Below, one piece after another: positions 11,636-24,200 of a stretch of 64,000 nucleotides of DNA. The notes beneath the pieces were generated by a model. That model made no database searches and had not been told where the DNA came from. It saw only the letters and a program-made list of their open reading frames with translations. Positions within the stretch are counted from its first letter, which is position 1; the number at the start of each line of letters is the position of its first letter. Source of the DNA: Hyaloscypha bicolor E (taxonomy: Eukaryota; Ascomycota; Leotiomycetes; Helotiales; Hyaloscyphaceae); NCBI RefSeq assembly GCF_002865645.1, contig NW_020194691.1:1364001-1428000 (forward strand). Reading direction: 5' to 3'. Made by a program: the position numbers and the translations under genes.

Positions 11636-13500
11636 TACCGGCTTTGACTACTCAAGTCCAACACAACCGCCCCGGCCTGCTCCGTCGACTTGAATCCAAG
11701 GACAAGGATCCAACCGAAGACTCCGGGGCGAGATCAAAATGGTAGAAAGAAAGAAGCACACACCGATGTGTATAATGGAAATTAAGAAAGGCACCGTTCC
11801 GAGAAACCAGCACCGGCTCCATAGATGGAAAACAGCCACCTTACATTACGACGCTCAGCAGAGCATTCACTTTTTATGACACACTTACGATTCAATTTGA
11901 TACAGTTTAGTACAGGTTTGTACACACAAGCAAGATTTCGAATGGCGAGCGACGGCATGGCGATGCATTGGATAGGTTCTGTTCCGATTTTTTGATTGCA
12001 TGCAAAGGAAGCATGGCTGGTGTATGGAGTTCAATTCTTTGTGGCTGATTGGGGGAGTTGATTAAGGGAGTGTATGCTGTTGCACAGAAGAAGTATAGAT
12101 CTTGCCAGCGTTGCATGAGGGAGGCGCTTTATGATGATGACTGTTTGATTGGCAGAGGGGATTTTGTACATTCTGGTGAAAGAAAGAACAGCTCTTTAGA
12201 GGGGGCTTGATTTGTCAGAATCGTCTTGAGACATTCTCTAAATCCATTGAATGTTTGAATGTTCGACAGTTGTGAAATGAATGCCCCTTTTTCTCACCGC
12301 CTTCCTGTCCGGCCCAAGTCTGCCCCGGTCACTAGACCCGGAACACATGTAATTCAACTCCGAGATGAGCTCAAGCTACCTCGTGAACATCGCGTGCTGT
12401 GTTCTTGTAAATAACTCCCAACTGCACTTCCACACCTCGTGAATCATTCATGGTGCACACGATGACGATAAATACTTGTCTTCCGACTGGTTAAGGGGGA
12501 GAGCTACAAATACCTTGCAGCTACGCCAACTACCCATCCCGATTCGGTCGGCCAAGACTTGCAGTTAAGGGGAAGCGCGAGCCCGTGTTGACATATATTA
12601 GTAGTGAACCCGGTTGGCTTGGAGATGGTGTTAATGGAGAGTCAGGTGGTGGCAGTAGCCATTGGAGAAAGGATGTTGTTGTCAAGACAGAGTTTGCTGT
12701 CAAATTGCGGGGAATGGGCGGACTGTTGAAATTGGTACGCTACCATAGCTAGCTTACCAGTCCTTCCAGCACCAGGTTCAACCACTAATTTAGGGTTCTC
12801 CACTCTCATTTGTCATGCGTCACTCGCCGAGCTTACCAAGCTTACTAGTATATCGTCATTTTGATTACCTTTGGTTTATCAGCTGATTGATAATGTATCG
12901 GAGAAAGCGGGTTCGGTATCACCGGTATCGCCGAAGGGTAATGGGAATAAATCCCTTACTTTGGACATTTTTCCTCTGTTTCCAGAACTCACTCTTCTGT
13001 ATCTAGTCATTCTGCAGTGTGTCAACCTTTAATAAATCGATTACTTTCCAATACGGACGAAAGCTGGATGCAGGGTGTGGTGGGACGAACGACTGTGTGT
13101 GAAGAAAGGGGAATTGCTACGTCTGCTTAATGCCACTATTGATCCCGCAAACAGCGAGTGACCAGAGCTTCCAGTGTTGATACATCTCATCTAACAAGCT
13201 TACAGAATATGTCATGATCGAGGCCTGCGAGTGATATTTCCAGGCCTGGTGGCAATGCAGAAGCTGATGACAGAAAAGAAGTGGAGACGGATGATGGGAG
13301 ATGAAAGAAAGAAGGGGGTTCTTCTCTTTGATAGCTGAGTTGGGATTAAAGCTGCAAAGGGGGCTTTAGGGGAGCGCCTCGCATCTAAACTCCGATATAG
13401 CATGCCAGCCAACCGTCAACGTGGACAAACTCCAGTTTCGCTCAAGGATGAGCAGGCTTTCGTCTTTTCAGCTTGCTTGGGATTTTAGACGAAAGCTAGA
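11636..13500. other. Intergenic, 1.9 kb, no gene recognised
   Basis: This holds the 3' UTR of the SHE3-like gene and then unique sequence without a convincing open frame on either strand. The largest frames are 60-70 codons and carry no motif. No RNA gene was recognised by eye. Confidence 0.5.
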
Positions 13501-13549
13501 GAGAAGGGAAGCTAGATTGGTTGTGGTCCCGGAGCAGACTTCTGCACTG

Positions 13550-13750
13550 AGGTTTCGAGTGTTGACAGAGACCTCCGCTCGGCAATGGCAATGTTTATGG
13601 GATTGGTAGACACTGGAACTTCAAATCACTGTTACTGGCATTGAGAGTGGTCGAGATGTTGGGGGAGAAGAGGAGTATGGCATCGGGAGCAGCCGAGTAC
13701 TCAAGGAGGAATATGGCTGACCTGCCACTGCTGTCGAGTCATCTCGGCAG
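13550..13750 (+). pseudogene. Decayed partial copy of the downstream unknown gene
   Basis: About 13,566-13,725 resembles the end of the fifth large exon of the gene at 16,037-19,683 (its bases about 18,978-19,105). Shared runs include GTAGACACTGGAACTTCAAA against CTAGACATTGGGACTTTCAA, and GAGAGTGGTCGAGATG against GAGAGTGGTCGCGGTC. The copy is shifted in frame around 13,620-13,640 and carries an insertion before the final matching part near 13,700-13,735. No intact flanking exons were found. It is read as a truncated duplicate that has lost coding ability; its junctions are not defined. Confidence 0.6.
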
Positions 13751-15132
13751 AGTGGATGAAGAAGGAAACACCTTGAGGCATGCGGCCGTGGTATAGATGA
13801 ACTCTCAGTCTTTGTCTCATTGGATATGTTGCGCTTCCAGAAAAAAGTTGGACAGGCAAATTGTGGTCTTGTGTCTTTGATGCGCTTCTTCTCTCGCCCA
13901 AGGGAGCCTGGGCAGCCATGAAACAAGAAAGCAGCCATTTTAACTCCTTTGGGGGGGGGGCTGGTTGATTTTGTCTGATGTCTTGAAACCGCGTCGCATT
14001 CTTTGGATGAAGTTGAATGATATGTTCCAGTACAACAGAGGGAGTTCGGATGCTTTTGGGTGTCAAGGGCGGCTTCCATGACTATCTTGACCCTAGTCAT
14101 GACCCCATGGCTGTCTCGTCTGAGGATGACTTCCCTATCGATCATGTAGTTCGTGTCTGGGGGTATCTGAAAGAAATCCTAGAATGTCACAGAGGGTCAG
14201 CACAGGGTCAAAACACATAAGGGTTGAACTTTTGAAAGAACGGAGCCAGTAGCCACCTTCCATGTTGCCATCACTAGGAGCTTTTGCGTGGGCACCATTG
14301 ATGAGTTTCAGTGAGTAACCCAGACCAAATTCCTGTTTGGGCATATCTTGACAAAGGAATTAGAAACAGTGCGGCTGTATGGTATGGCATATTCCGCTTG
14401 CAGGAGGAGTTTCTGTTCGCATCCAGGGCTGCATTATTGTGTAGACTCGAGCGAAACGTCAACCTGGGTCGAGTTCAGTCAGTTGCTGGAACCTTAGAAG
14501 AGCACGCAATTGATTGAGGTTAAATCAATAAGGACTTACAGTGCAGAGATGCTGCAAGTCAAACTTGCCTGGAGAGTTCCTTCCCTCTAACGGCAATGTG
14601 CCTGGGCATCTCCTTTTGCAAGGCAGCAGAGAATTCGGCCCCATTGCATATTCTTTCAACACAGCTACTCGTGAGAACGGCTTTGTCGTTTTCAGAATCG
14701 AAGACCGCTGTAATGTTGCAGCCAATAATGGAAATGGAGGGAAATTTTCCTCGAAAGTGTTGCAGTTCTTGTTAAGAACGTTGATTTGAGCAAGAGAGAG
14801 CTAAGTCATGATACTCGCAAGAGAAATCCCGTTGCCTATGCCAAGGTGTGTTCTAGAGGCCATGCCATCTCAGATATTTACTTGAAGCTTGCTTCGAGAA
14901 AGCTGGCGTGTTGCGCCAATGTCTCGGCTACAAGGCTGAAGGCACTTTGTTGATTTTGGAAGGCTCAGTTCCTCGCTTTTCTCCTCCACAACACCAACTT
15001 TTTCGAGAACCTCGAGCTCTCCTCTTCCAGTCAACACCGCACACTCATCGCAAGTCTTCTCGGCCCATCTTCGGATCGCTCCTGACTTCACTCCTGCGCG
15101 TTCGTCTCCCTCAAATCGAGGCTCTTGCGTTT
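13751..15132. other. Gene-poor stretch with possible coding relics
   Basis: Three plus-strand open pieces in succession (about 14,050-14,220, 14,310-14,470 and 14,545-14,790) translate to protein-like text, for example FHDYLDPSHDPMAV, IPVWAYLDKGIRNSAAVWYG and LLLQGSREFGPIAYSFNT. They are in different frames and no pair of splice sites joining them was found. They could be exons of a gene not resolved here, or a broken gene. A run of ten or more G occurs near 13,951-13,960. Function is not recognised. Confidence 0.25.
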
Positions 15133-15372
15133 ATGTGGGAGGCCTTCACTCCTTCCTCCTCCCGAACGCAACCTCTCCTCCGAGCCCGAATTCGACCTTT
15201 GAACCTCAACAATACTCCTGGATCGTTCAATTCTCCAGCTCCACCGCGCTTGGCACCTTCTGCGATATTTCGCGGTCTCCGTTTTCGCAAGCGCTCTTCT
15301 CCGCAAGGTAAACACAGCGAAAACTCGCAATATCACGACCCGGTCCACCACCTCAAGTCCATCAAGATTTAA
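15133..15372 (+). CDS. Possible small hypothetical protein, 79 aa
   Basis: An open frame begins at ATG 15133 (MWEAFTPSSSRTQPLLRARI) and ends at the stop codon 15370-15372. The product is Pro/Ser/Arg-rich, strongly basic, and contains no motif that I recognise. The same frame is open upstream to about 14,908, so a longer or spliced form is possible. There is no homology evidence and the composition could arise by chance in GC-rich DNA. The call is weak. Confidence 0.2.
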   Translation: MWEAFTPSSSRTQPLLRARIRPLNLNNTPGSFNSPAPPRLAPSAIFRGLRFRKRSSPQGKHSENSQYHDPVHHLKSIKI

Positions 15373-16036
15373 ACGCCAGCTACTACTGGGTCATACCATT
15401 GTGGCTTTGTAATATCGATCTGGATCCCGGGTATTTCCAACAAGGATAAATCCTCATGACACGTTCTTTGCGGTGCAAAGCTGACTACGATGTCACGGCA
15501 GTCACCCAAAAACCAGTGTACACCCAACGTTTCAACCTCCTGGGCAGATCCAAAGTTAGTAACCCTGCAGCTACCCTTCTTCGTCATACCACTGGCCTAG
15601 GACGTGACTGTCTCTAAGAAGGCAGAATTTGGTAAGGCGTTCTTTGCAGTGCAAAGCTGATTGCGATATCATTGAAGCCATTGACGTCTGTCCTGCAAAA
15701 TCCGTTAACTTACTGTTGACCACAGGTCGAAAGGCGCTTTCAGCCTAACGTCGGTCTTTGATCTGTTGAGGTAAGACATTAGACGACACTCTCTATAGCT
15801 TTCCGCTGATCATCTACTTTAACAATCTAGATACAGTCGCTTTACGTCTCGGAGTACCCACCATTTGCATTTGACAAAAACATTGAAACCGCTTTCGTCG
15901 AATCTCGGGCCCTTGAAAGTCAAAGTAAATTGACAACGACACGCTCTCCGCTGATCTTGCACCTTGATAATTTTAATAGGTTCCGCCACTTCGAAGAAAA
16001 GCATCTTCAATTTCCTACATCTCCTCGAGAATCAGT
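15373..16036. other. 5' region of the unknown gene, with a diverged direct repeat
   Basis: No gene is seen. Two similar segments of about 33 bp occur at 15,462-15,495 and 15,633-15,666, sharing CGTTCTTTGC, GTGCAAAGCTGA and CGAT. A short word, TCCGCTGATC, also appears twice (about 15,803 and 15,948). They lie in the presumed promoter or leader of the gene starting at 16,037. Confidence 0.45.
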
Positions 16037-19000
16037 ATGACGCCGAATCCACCAGGTAGGATTCGTTCCGGCCTTTATCCGCCATCATCCACATCGGCAG
16101 TTACGGTACAATATTTGAATGACCGGGCCCTTACATTTGCATCTGAGTGGTATTTCAAACCCGAGGGTGTCAAGCTGGTGAAGGAGAGATTTGAGGGGGA
16201 ATTGGGAAAGCGAAGAATCGTAAGTCCAATGATTTTCTTGCACTTTTAGTGTTCTTGGATTGTTTATTTTGAACCTCCTCGACATAATGGCATCAAGTAC
16301 GACTTCTTGTGGTCACCAATTTCTCCGTTTGATATCCTCCAAGTTTCCCTTGTGCCAATTACTCTTCATCTCGATTCTATGTCGAGTTCATGTTAGGTCG
16401 AGACAACTATGATGCATGGTGGTAGGTCTTGAGGGGAACCTCGTCTGCATGTTGTTTCGTTGGACACGGAATTAATTCATCCTGTTCCAGTCAATCATTA
16501 AAAATTTTATTCAGTCGATTAATTAATCAATTCTAAAAAATTCTTAGGATGCTGTTCATGGATGGAACGACGAAGACCAAACTTTCATCATCCGTTGCCA
16601 TCCGAAAGATGTCAATCGTGTTTGGCCGTTGTTCTACATGGTAGTAGCCACGATCATCAAAGATGAAACTGGCGAAGAGGAAGACGATGATAACAGCCAG
16701 GCATCGTGGACTGCGGCCTACGAGGAAGATCCACCTGTATGTTGGTCAACCCTTGCGCGAAGCATCGCCCTAACCGTTTCCAGCTCCAGAGTGCTTTGAT
16801 TGAGCGGCTCCAAGATTATCGCAAGAGAACCGGACAGGATGAGACGTTAAACGAAAACGACACACAACCACATCCATCAGAAGCTGAGACTGATCCGAAC
16901 GGTCTCTCCCCAGAAGAGATTAGGTACTTCCAGTCGAAAACCATCTGGCCGCAGAACATGGACCCGGACTTGACCTTGACATTGAATCTGGAAGAGGTTG
17001 TATCGAGCAATGACATCAAGGAGATCGAGACTCTGACTGGCTGTCGATTAGTCAAGGTCTTAAATGAGCGCAAGATTTACATTGGGGGCCATTCCAAAAA
17101 GAAATGCACTCTGGCGCTTGGTAAGCTGGATATCCTTCACAAGTATCAAGTAAGTGCGGCCATTTTGGTGGATGAAACGGGGCTAAAGCATTTCTTCGCA
17201 GTTGATGGCGCCATACAAGAAGCACATCTTCTACAGCGAAGGCAAGGAAGACTTCAAACTCATCCTTAGGCCAATCGTGGACGTCCAAAAGTTTTACTTC
17301 CAGACAACCTTACTTGAGCTTCTGCAAATCAGTCCCAAATGCAACTATCGAAATCTCCCCGAAGTCACCACGGTTCGCATCGCACCTTATAATCATGCAA
17401 GATGCTTATATGCTTCGAGTAAAACAGTGAAGGTCACTGCTGCAGTCAAGCCCGAGAGTAAGGACCGTGGCCTTGTAGAATGGATCGACTTCAAGTACAG
17501 TGGAAAGGACGCACCGCCAGAGTACCTTCGGGATCTGGGTTCAGTCATACAAACGCAGGCAGGTCTTCCAGTGCCAATGCAGAGTGCCCCAGCAGTGCAG
17601 CGCGCCCCTGTACAATCGATCGTTATCAGGGATTACAAAGATGCCGTTATCGAACAATGGACCAAGGATGTTTCTTCGTCAACCATTCAGCCAGGGATTG
17701 GCCGTTCCGGTGCATTTGCTGCCAACTCTGGATCTAGAAACAGTAAGCTCTCTCCTGATCTGCTGGGACGTTGAGATGCTAACCTCAATCTTTATACAAT
17801 GAGACCAAGCCAACCTGGGATATCTACAAGCCCTTTGGCGACACCCCCGTTTTACGAAGTGAAGCCAAAGTTAAACAGGTCGGCAACGGATTGGCGAAAG
17901 GTCTGGCCAACATGAGAATGGCCATATCTGCTCGAGATTCGGCAGCACTACCTTCAAGTACTGCACAATCGTTGGTGCCACAACAGTTTGTTCAGAGTCG
18001 GCGATCTACTCCTCCCGCGAACAGCCCACCCTGGACCGCTTCTCAGCAGACTAGACAACAAACGACCATTACCTCTACCGCACAGCCAGTCACTAACCAA
18101 TCGCCTACACAAAGCTTCGTGTCACCAACCAGGGCAGTTTCGCCGGCAGAATCTTCCAATGGACTTCCAGCGTCTCCAAATGTCCAGCCTGCTGCGGCGA
18201 GGCCTGTATCTCGGGCATCTGTACACAACAATGCTGATATTGACAGCTTTTGCTACCGACAGCCGGAACACAGTCTCCTTGATGATGAAATCTCCGTGAC
18301 AGACTTCACAGATCCTATCATGCAGCCATTGGGGTGGGAAGGTCATACAACAGAATCACAACATGCTCCTCATTCTCGAGTGGAGAGTTTACAGCTTTTG
18401 AGCGAGGTTGAGACACGCACATTCCACAACGCCATGAACCAACGAGCTCCGAAGCCGAAGTCGAACCCATACACCGGAAGACTACCAGGACCAGACCCTG
18501 TGAAGGCAGCTCCGTCTACTGCGAACGGCATATCGGTGATCGATCCCCTTCCAGCGTTTGTCCAAGAACTCGAGGAAAGCTTTCAAGATATGATGAAGCC
18601 TACCCAGGGTTTCAGAGGAAAATTACAAGTGCAGGCCGAATTTGGTCGCATTTTGTTGAACTCGATTCACAAGAAACACGTCACGTCAAAAGACTCCACC
18701 GACAATCTTAAAGGCTCCGAGTCACTTCAGAAGCTATTGGACAGTGCGGACTTCACGACCTTCACGAATGTCCTGACCACTTCTCCTGGAGAAATGCCTT
18801 TCATACTGAACCTGAGCGATTGCAACGGCAAGGAGCGTTGGGACAAGGGTAGCAAAGATTGGGCCGCAGAGTACGAGTTTTGTTTTATTGACAATCTTGC
18901 TGCTGCTCACCAGAACCCACGTTTCAGAGTTGTAATCGATGCCGAAACCTTCGTTACGCAAATCAAGAGATACCGCCCACTCGGCAGCATCTATGTTCAC

Positions 19001-19683
19001 GGAGTTACTAGACATTGGGACTTTCAACTCACTGCTACTGGCGTCGAGAGTGGTCGCGGTCTTAGAGAGAAATATGGCGAACTCGCCACTGCTGTTGAGT
19101 CATCCCTGCATATTCCGTAAGTTTTCTGGCTATTGCCTCATGTAACCATCCCTGACCATTTGACAGTGGAGAATCCACAACACCAATCCTTTTCTTCAAG
19201 CTAGATGAACCAATGTCAAAGCGTTTCGAGCTTGCCGCAGTTCGAGTTTATCGCATTCGCCGCTACAAGAGCAATGACTCAAGGTCCATTTTGAAGGTCG
19301 CAGAGCTGCACTCACTCGATGTTCACATGACGTTTGATCCCAAGAAGTCGTCGACGTTTTTCAAATTGTCGCCAAGCCCATCAGACCGCAAGCCTTGTGA
19401 GAAGCCAGGATTGGGACATTGGTACGAGGTCAGCATCTCCAGTGCTCAACTCGATAGCCTATTGGAGCAGAATGAGAACCTCGAATTTGGTGAAGAGGGT
19501 CGATGGACTCCCGAAGGACTTTCCAGGCTCGGGTACGCAAAGTCAATCTATCTTCCTGCCCTTGATATGCTCAAGAAGATGGATGGTATTGGCCAGTACA
19601 ACAACAACGGTGTCAATGTTAGATCTGGTACCAGTACAACGGCAAGTCAGGCCACTCAAAAGCCAAAGGACGAATTCTGGTAG
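16037..19683 (+). CDS. Large conserved fungal protein of unknown function
   Basis: Exons read: 16037-16219, 16548-16736, 16784-17149, 17202-17742, about 17804/17810-19116 and 19167-19683, giving roughly 1030 aa. The start MTPNPPGRIRSGLYPP follows a clean upstream region. Residues 60-250 are acidic; around 230-245 there is IYIGGHSKKKCTLALGKLDI, which resembles the second half of a KH-type RNA-binding fold (inference). A central Ser/Thr/Gln/Pro-rich region (about 450-620) is probably disordered. The C-terminal 400 residues are well folded in appearance (FCFIDNLAAAHQNPRFRVVI, YVHGVTRHWDFQL, LGHWYEVSISSAQLD). The best donor (17743) and the acceptors before 17,811 are out of phase by one, so either a tiny exon was missed or there is an indel. 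Intron 1 is unusually long (328 nt). I do not know the function. Confidence 0.75.
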
Positions 19684-20712
19684 ACTTTACGTGCTCATCC
19701 AAGCTAGCTGCTGAATCCGAGCGGGAAACGAATTTGGTTCGATGTTGCTTTCAAATTATTCCACATCTTCGTGGATATTGTTAGATTATGAGGAGCCCAA
19801 ATGTTCCTAGCATTGTTGGACATTGTCAGATTATGACAATTCGAGGGTGTTCAGCTGGGAGATTCTCTTACTCCTAAGAATTGCCACGATTTATATCTCT
19901 GTCTCCGTTCTCCGTTTCCGGACGCCGAGACTCTTGTAAAGTAGCAAATTGATCTTACTGTAGGAATCTCCCTTGGTTTGAGCACATGTGGTGATCCAGC
20001 ATGTTGTAGAAGCTGCCGACAGGTAAGTGCCACCACGGGAGGCGAGAGTATCATCTGGTCTTCTATTCCCGTCGGTCTTTCTGAAGTAGCAAGTGTCTTC
20101 TGAAGTATTCGACGTCTCACAATCATCTGGTACATCGTCATCGATGAACCCAGTTTCATAGCCGACGTGTATCCTAAGTAGGGGGAGAGACAGAAGTTAG
20201 AACTGCTGTCAGAAGCTTACAAGGAAGCAGCCCTCCCTGAGCCAGAACTGGGGAAATAAGACAGATGAACCTTGTAGTTTCGCCCATCAAGAGGGCGGTG
20301 GGATGGGCGATTTCATTGAAATGAGGCAACTCGAGCCGGGGCGAGTGAGAGTTAGACTCCGTCACCGATGACTGCGAACGTCTTTCCAGTCCAAAAAGCC
20401 CCAATGTAAGGCACCGGCGACAGTTATTGTTTCTACAGACCGTCAATACAACAAAATACCAATGCAAAACCGCTTGCCGGCTTCCACTCGTCTTGCCGAA
20501 CACTGAAACTCGAGGGCAAACGATCAGGGACACCCTTCCAAGTCCCGAAAAAGCAACAATTATACTCGCCTCTCTCGCAAAATACCGTCCACCAAGTAGG
20601 CAGACTTATAATTAATAAAGCTCTACATGGCGATACCCGATCATCCATCTCACATTCTGACCGTAATTACTTAGCACTGTCACACAAACATGCTACTCGA
20701 GTTCTTGCTTAA
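19684..20712. other. Intergenic, edge of the AT-rich block
   Basis: This is the 3' flank of the unknown gene. Open frames on both strands at 19,851-20,648 have no recognisable product. Composition falls sharply to AT-rich after about 20,770. Confidence 0.5.
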
Positions 20713-20773
20713 ATGCAATGCCCGCTTATATGCAATGCCCGCTTATATGCAATGCCCGCTTATATGCAATGCC
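20713..20773. repeat. 17-bp tandem repeat, 3.6 copies
   Basis: The unit atgcaatgcccgcttat is repeated perfectly three times from 20,713 to 20,763, followed by ten bases of a fourth copy. It sits exactly where normal-composition DNA passes into the AT-rich block. Confidence 0.9.
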
Positions 20774-20970
20774 TTAGCAAGAATACTTAAAATTTAATTA
20801 TTAAATAACTACAAGTTATAATAATAAGAAGTAAGCTATTATAAAGTTACTAGATAATATAAAATTTGACCTTACTTAAAGTATATATTAAGTTATTATT
20901 ATTATTAAAAATATTTTAGATTTTATTAATTTTATTAAATATATTAAAAGGCTTAATAATTATATTTATA
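20774..20970. other. AT-rich flank before the gypsy element
   Basis: Almost pure A+T with no coding signal. It predates the gypsy insertion because the 5-bp target duplication lies in it (20,971-20,975). Probably an older RIP-decayed repeat. Confidence 0.5.
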
Positions 20971-20975
20971 ATAAT

Positions 20976-21233
20976 TGTCACGATTCCACGCTCCACCAAG
21001 CCTGGCATCTGGCATCTGGGGTCACATAATAGTTGTACATAACGAAGCTAGGGAAAGCTATACTCCAGGAAATTTAGGACGCTAAGCCCCATTAGGCCAA
21101 GCCACAAGCGAAGAACTGTAAATACTTAAGGGACCTCAGCTCGAGACTCCCTTTCCTCCTTAGCTTAGTTTTCTCGATAAATAGTTCTCCTACAAGTGCC
21201 TTATCTGTAGGCTCCCTTTATAGGTCTGTAACA
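20976..21233 (+). repeat. Left LTR of the gypsy element
   Basis: 258 bp beginning TGTCACGATTCC and ending GGTCTGTAACA. It matches the right LTR over its length except for C/T and G/A differences and a 26-27 bp duplicated segment that only the right copy has. Confidence 0.92.
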
Positions 21234-24200
21234 TTAAACTAAGCTTATTCTTTCTGCCTGGGAAAGCTCTAGAATATCCCCCTTAAGACGATTATTTACT
21301 TCCAAAGAACGACTCCCTATATACGAATCATATATACCTAATACCTTTAATATGGCCTCTCGCACTAATAGCCCTTCTAAGGGTCTTCACCCATATCCTG
21401 CAATCCCACCTCTTATGTCCAGTACTAAGAATGCCTCTGGAACAGGACCTTCCGCCCCGAGAGGATTACCCACCCTGTCCAATATCCATTCTAATATACT
21501 CGCATTATAATAAGCCCAAGTCAAGATCCAGATAGACGCCCAGACCGACCGTACGACCCTGAATAGCTTGGCTACCAGTCTAGCTCGCTTGCTTAACGCA
21601 GAGGAGCTTCCCCGAGAACGTTCTATTAGCAGAGATTACGCTCCGGGTAATATCCGCTCCTAATCTGAATACCATAATACAGTACCTAACTTCCTAGTTC
21701 CTTCTATTAAATAAGTACGTCCGGCCAGGGAAGTTCCTAAGTATAGCAAGTTCTACTCTATAAAGGTTCCGGATCCTTTAAAGCTTAGTAACGGCGAAAA
21801 CCTAATCTATAACTATTGGCAAGTCCAGGTTATTAGTAAATTCAAAGTTAATACAGACTATTATATAAATGAGAATGCCTATATATACTATATCTTTAAC
21901 TATATAAAAGGCAATACCCAATACTACTTATATGCTTAATATAAGCCTAATACTACTAATCCTTTCGAGATAGCTATAGAAATAATTAATTACCTCGGTA
22001 AATACTTTATTAATTCTTATTATATATATAAAGCTAGATATAAATACAAGAAGCTATAAATAAACGAGATTCAGACCTTCTACGAGTTCAAGACCAAGTT
22101 TATCTATTTAGTAAACGAAGCTTAGATCTATTTATAGGACCGTCTTAATAAGCTATATAATAAGCTAATACTCTCTTTTTAAGAATAACTTATAAGCCAG
22201 TACTACTTTATTTATATACTCTATAACCTATATTATATAGCCTTATTAGTTAATTCCGAGATAAAGGTATTATAGACTTATAAGAGCCTTAGAGAATATA
22301 TTAAGGCTCAAGCTACTATTACTCTTCTAACCTTTATTACTCCTAATACCTCTATATTTACTACTCCCAAGCTTTATATAATAACTTCTTGTACTTTTAT
22401 ACTAACCCGAATACTCTCGACTATTAGTAAGCTAGCTATTAAGAGAGAAAGCATTTCTGCTTTAATCTTAACCTGCTTTAACTATTTTTAGACTAGTTAT
22501 ATGGCCTATAACTATCTAGTACTAAAGTATATTACTAATATTAAGGAACTAGAGAATAATAATAAGTTTATAGAGGCTAATATAAATAATATACTAGGAA
22601 ATAAGGATATTTAGGAAAAGACTTCTTCTTAGGTAAACTTGGGATTAATCTTATAAAAATTAACCTAAACTAGTTAATAAAAGAACCATACTTAACTATA
22701 TCCTATAGCTTATCTTATAATAGATATTTAGTTAATATTTCCTCTCTTATTAACTCTAGAGTAAATAGTTTTATATTTATTAATACTTTCCTTACTATAA
22801 ATATTATTACCTTTTTTAATCTCAAGTTCTAGTATTTACTTAAGCCTATTAGTATTAAGGAATATAATAGCAAGCTAGGAACCCGTATTACTTACTTTTT
22901 AAGAATATATCTTATTATTAACTAGAGATAATAATATAATATTCTTTTACTAATCCTTGAACTTGAATCCTATAACCTTATTCTCGGCCGCAAGTAGCTA
23001 AAATACTTTAAACTATTTCTCAATATCCGAAACTAATATTTAATATAGCCCAAGCTTCTTTCTCTATTACTTTCGGTTATATGAGAAATTCCTATATCTC
23101 GAGAAGCTCTACTTCCTGCCCCGAGATATACTTCTTATTTTAACTATTAAGTAAATATTAAAGCCAGAGACTATATATTTAATAAGAAGAACTAATAATA
23201 AGCTATTAGGAAACAAGCTTTTATTAAAAACTATAATATAAAAAACGACTTTATTACTAACTTCTTTCTATATACTAGTTCTACTAATAATACTACCTCC
23301 AAGTATGATTTTACTAATTCCGAATCAGATCCGGATAAAGAGCTTAAGCTAGTACTAGTTGCCCCTATTTTATAAAAGCTAAAGATTAAATACTCTTATA
23401 AGTAGGATATTTAGGATAGCTATTACTAAATAAAAAACTTTCTAGCTAGTATTATTTGCCCTATAAATACCCTATATTAGAAAAGAATATATATAGAAAG
23501 AAAGTTAATAGAAGCTCCTACTATTAAGATTACTAGTATTAATTTTATAGGCATATATTATAACCTTTAATAATCCGAGAATAAAGCCTTTACTATAAGC
23601 CTCTATAAGATTAATAGCCTCTTTAAATAATAAAGAGAGCCTCCTCCGGAAGCTAATATAGAAGACCCTATTATTTCCGGATAATATATTAAGTTTAATA
23701 GGGCCTTTTCTAAGAAAGCCTCTAATATTTTTTTTTTATTAGTTATATAATTACAAGATATAATTAGAAAAGAAAGTAGAGAAATATCTGGGATATAGCC
23801 CTTTATATAAGATAATAATAGCCGAATTAGAGGCTACTAAGAAATATCTCCTAGAGAACCTTAATAAGGATTTTATTACTCCTAGTTAATTACTATTTGC
23901 GGCTCCCGTTCTTTTTATAAGAAAGTCTAATAGAAGCCTATAATTCTATATTAATTACTAGAAGCTTAACTAGATTACTTATAAGAACTATTACTTTTTC
24001 TCTCTTATTAATAAGACCTTAACTAGAATTAGTAGAACCAAAATCTTTATAAAGCTTAATATTTATTAGGCTTTTTATTAAATCTATATAGACCCCGAAT
24101 TAGAGGAATTAATAATATTTTATATATACTATAGGATATATAAATATAAGGTTTTACTTTTCGGATTAACTAATAGGCTAGCCACTTACTAGTACTATAT

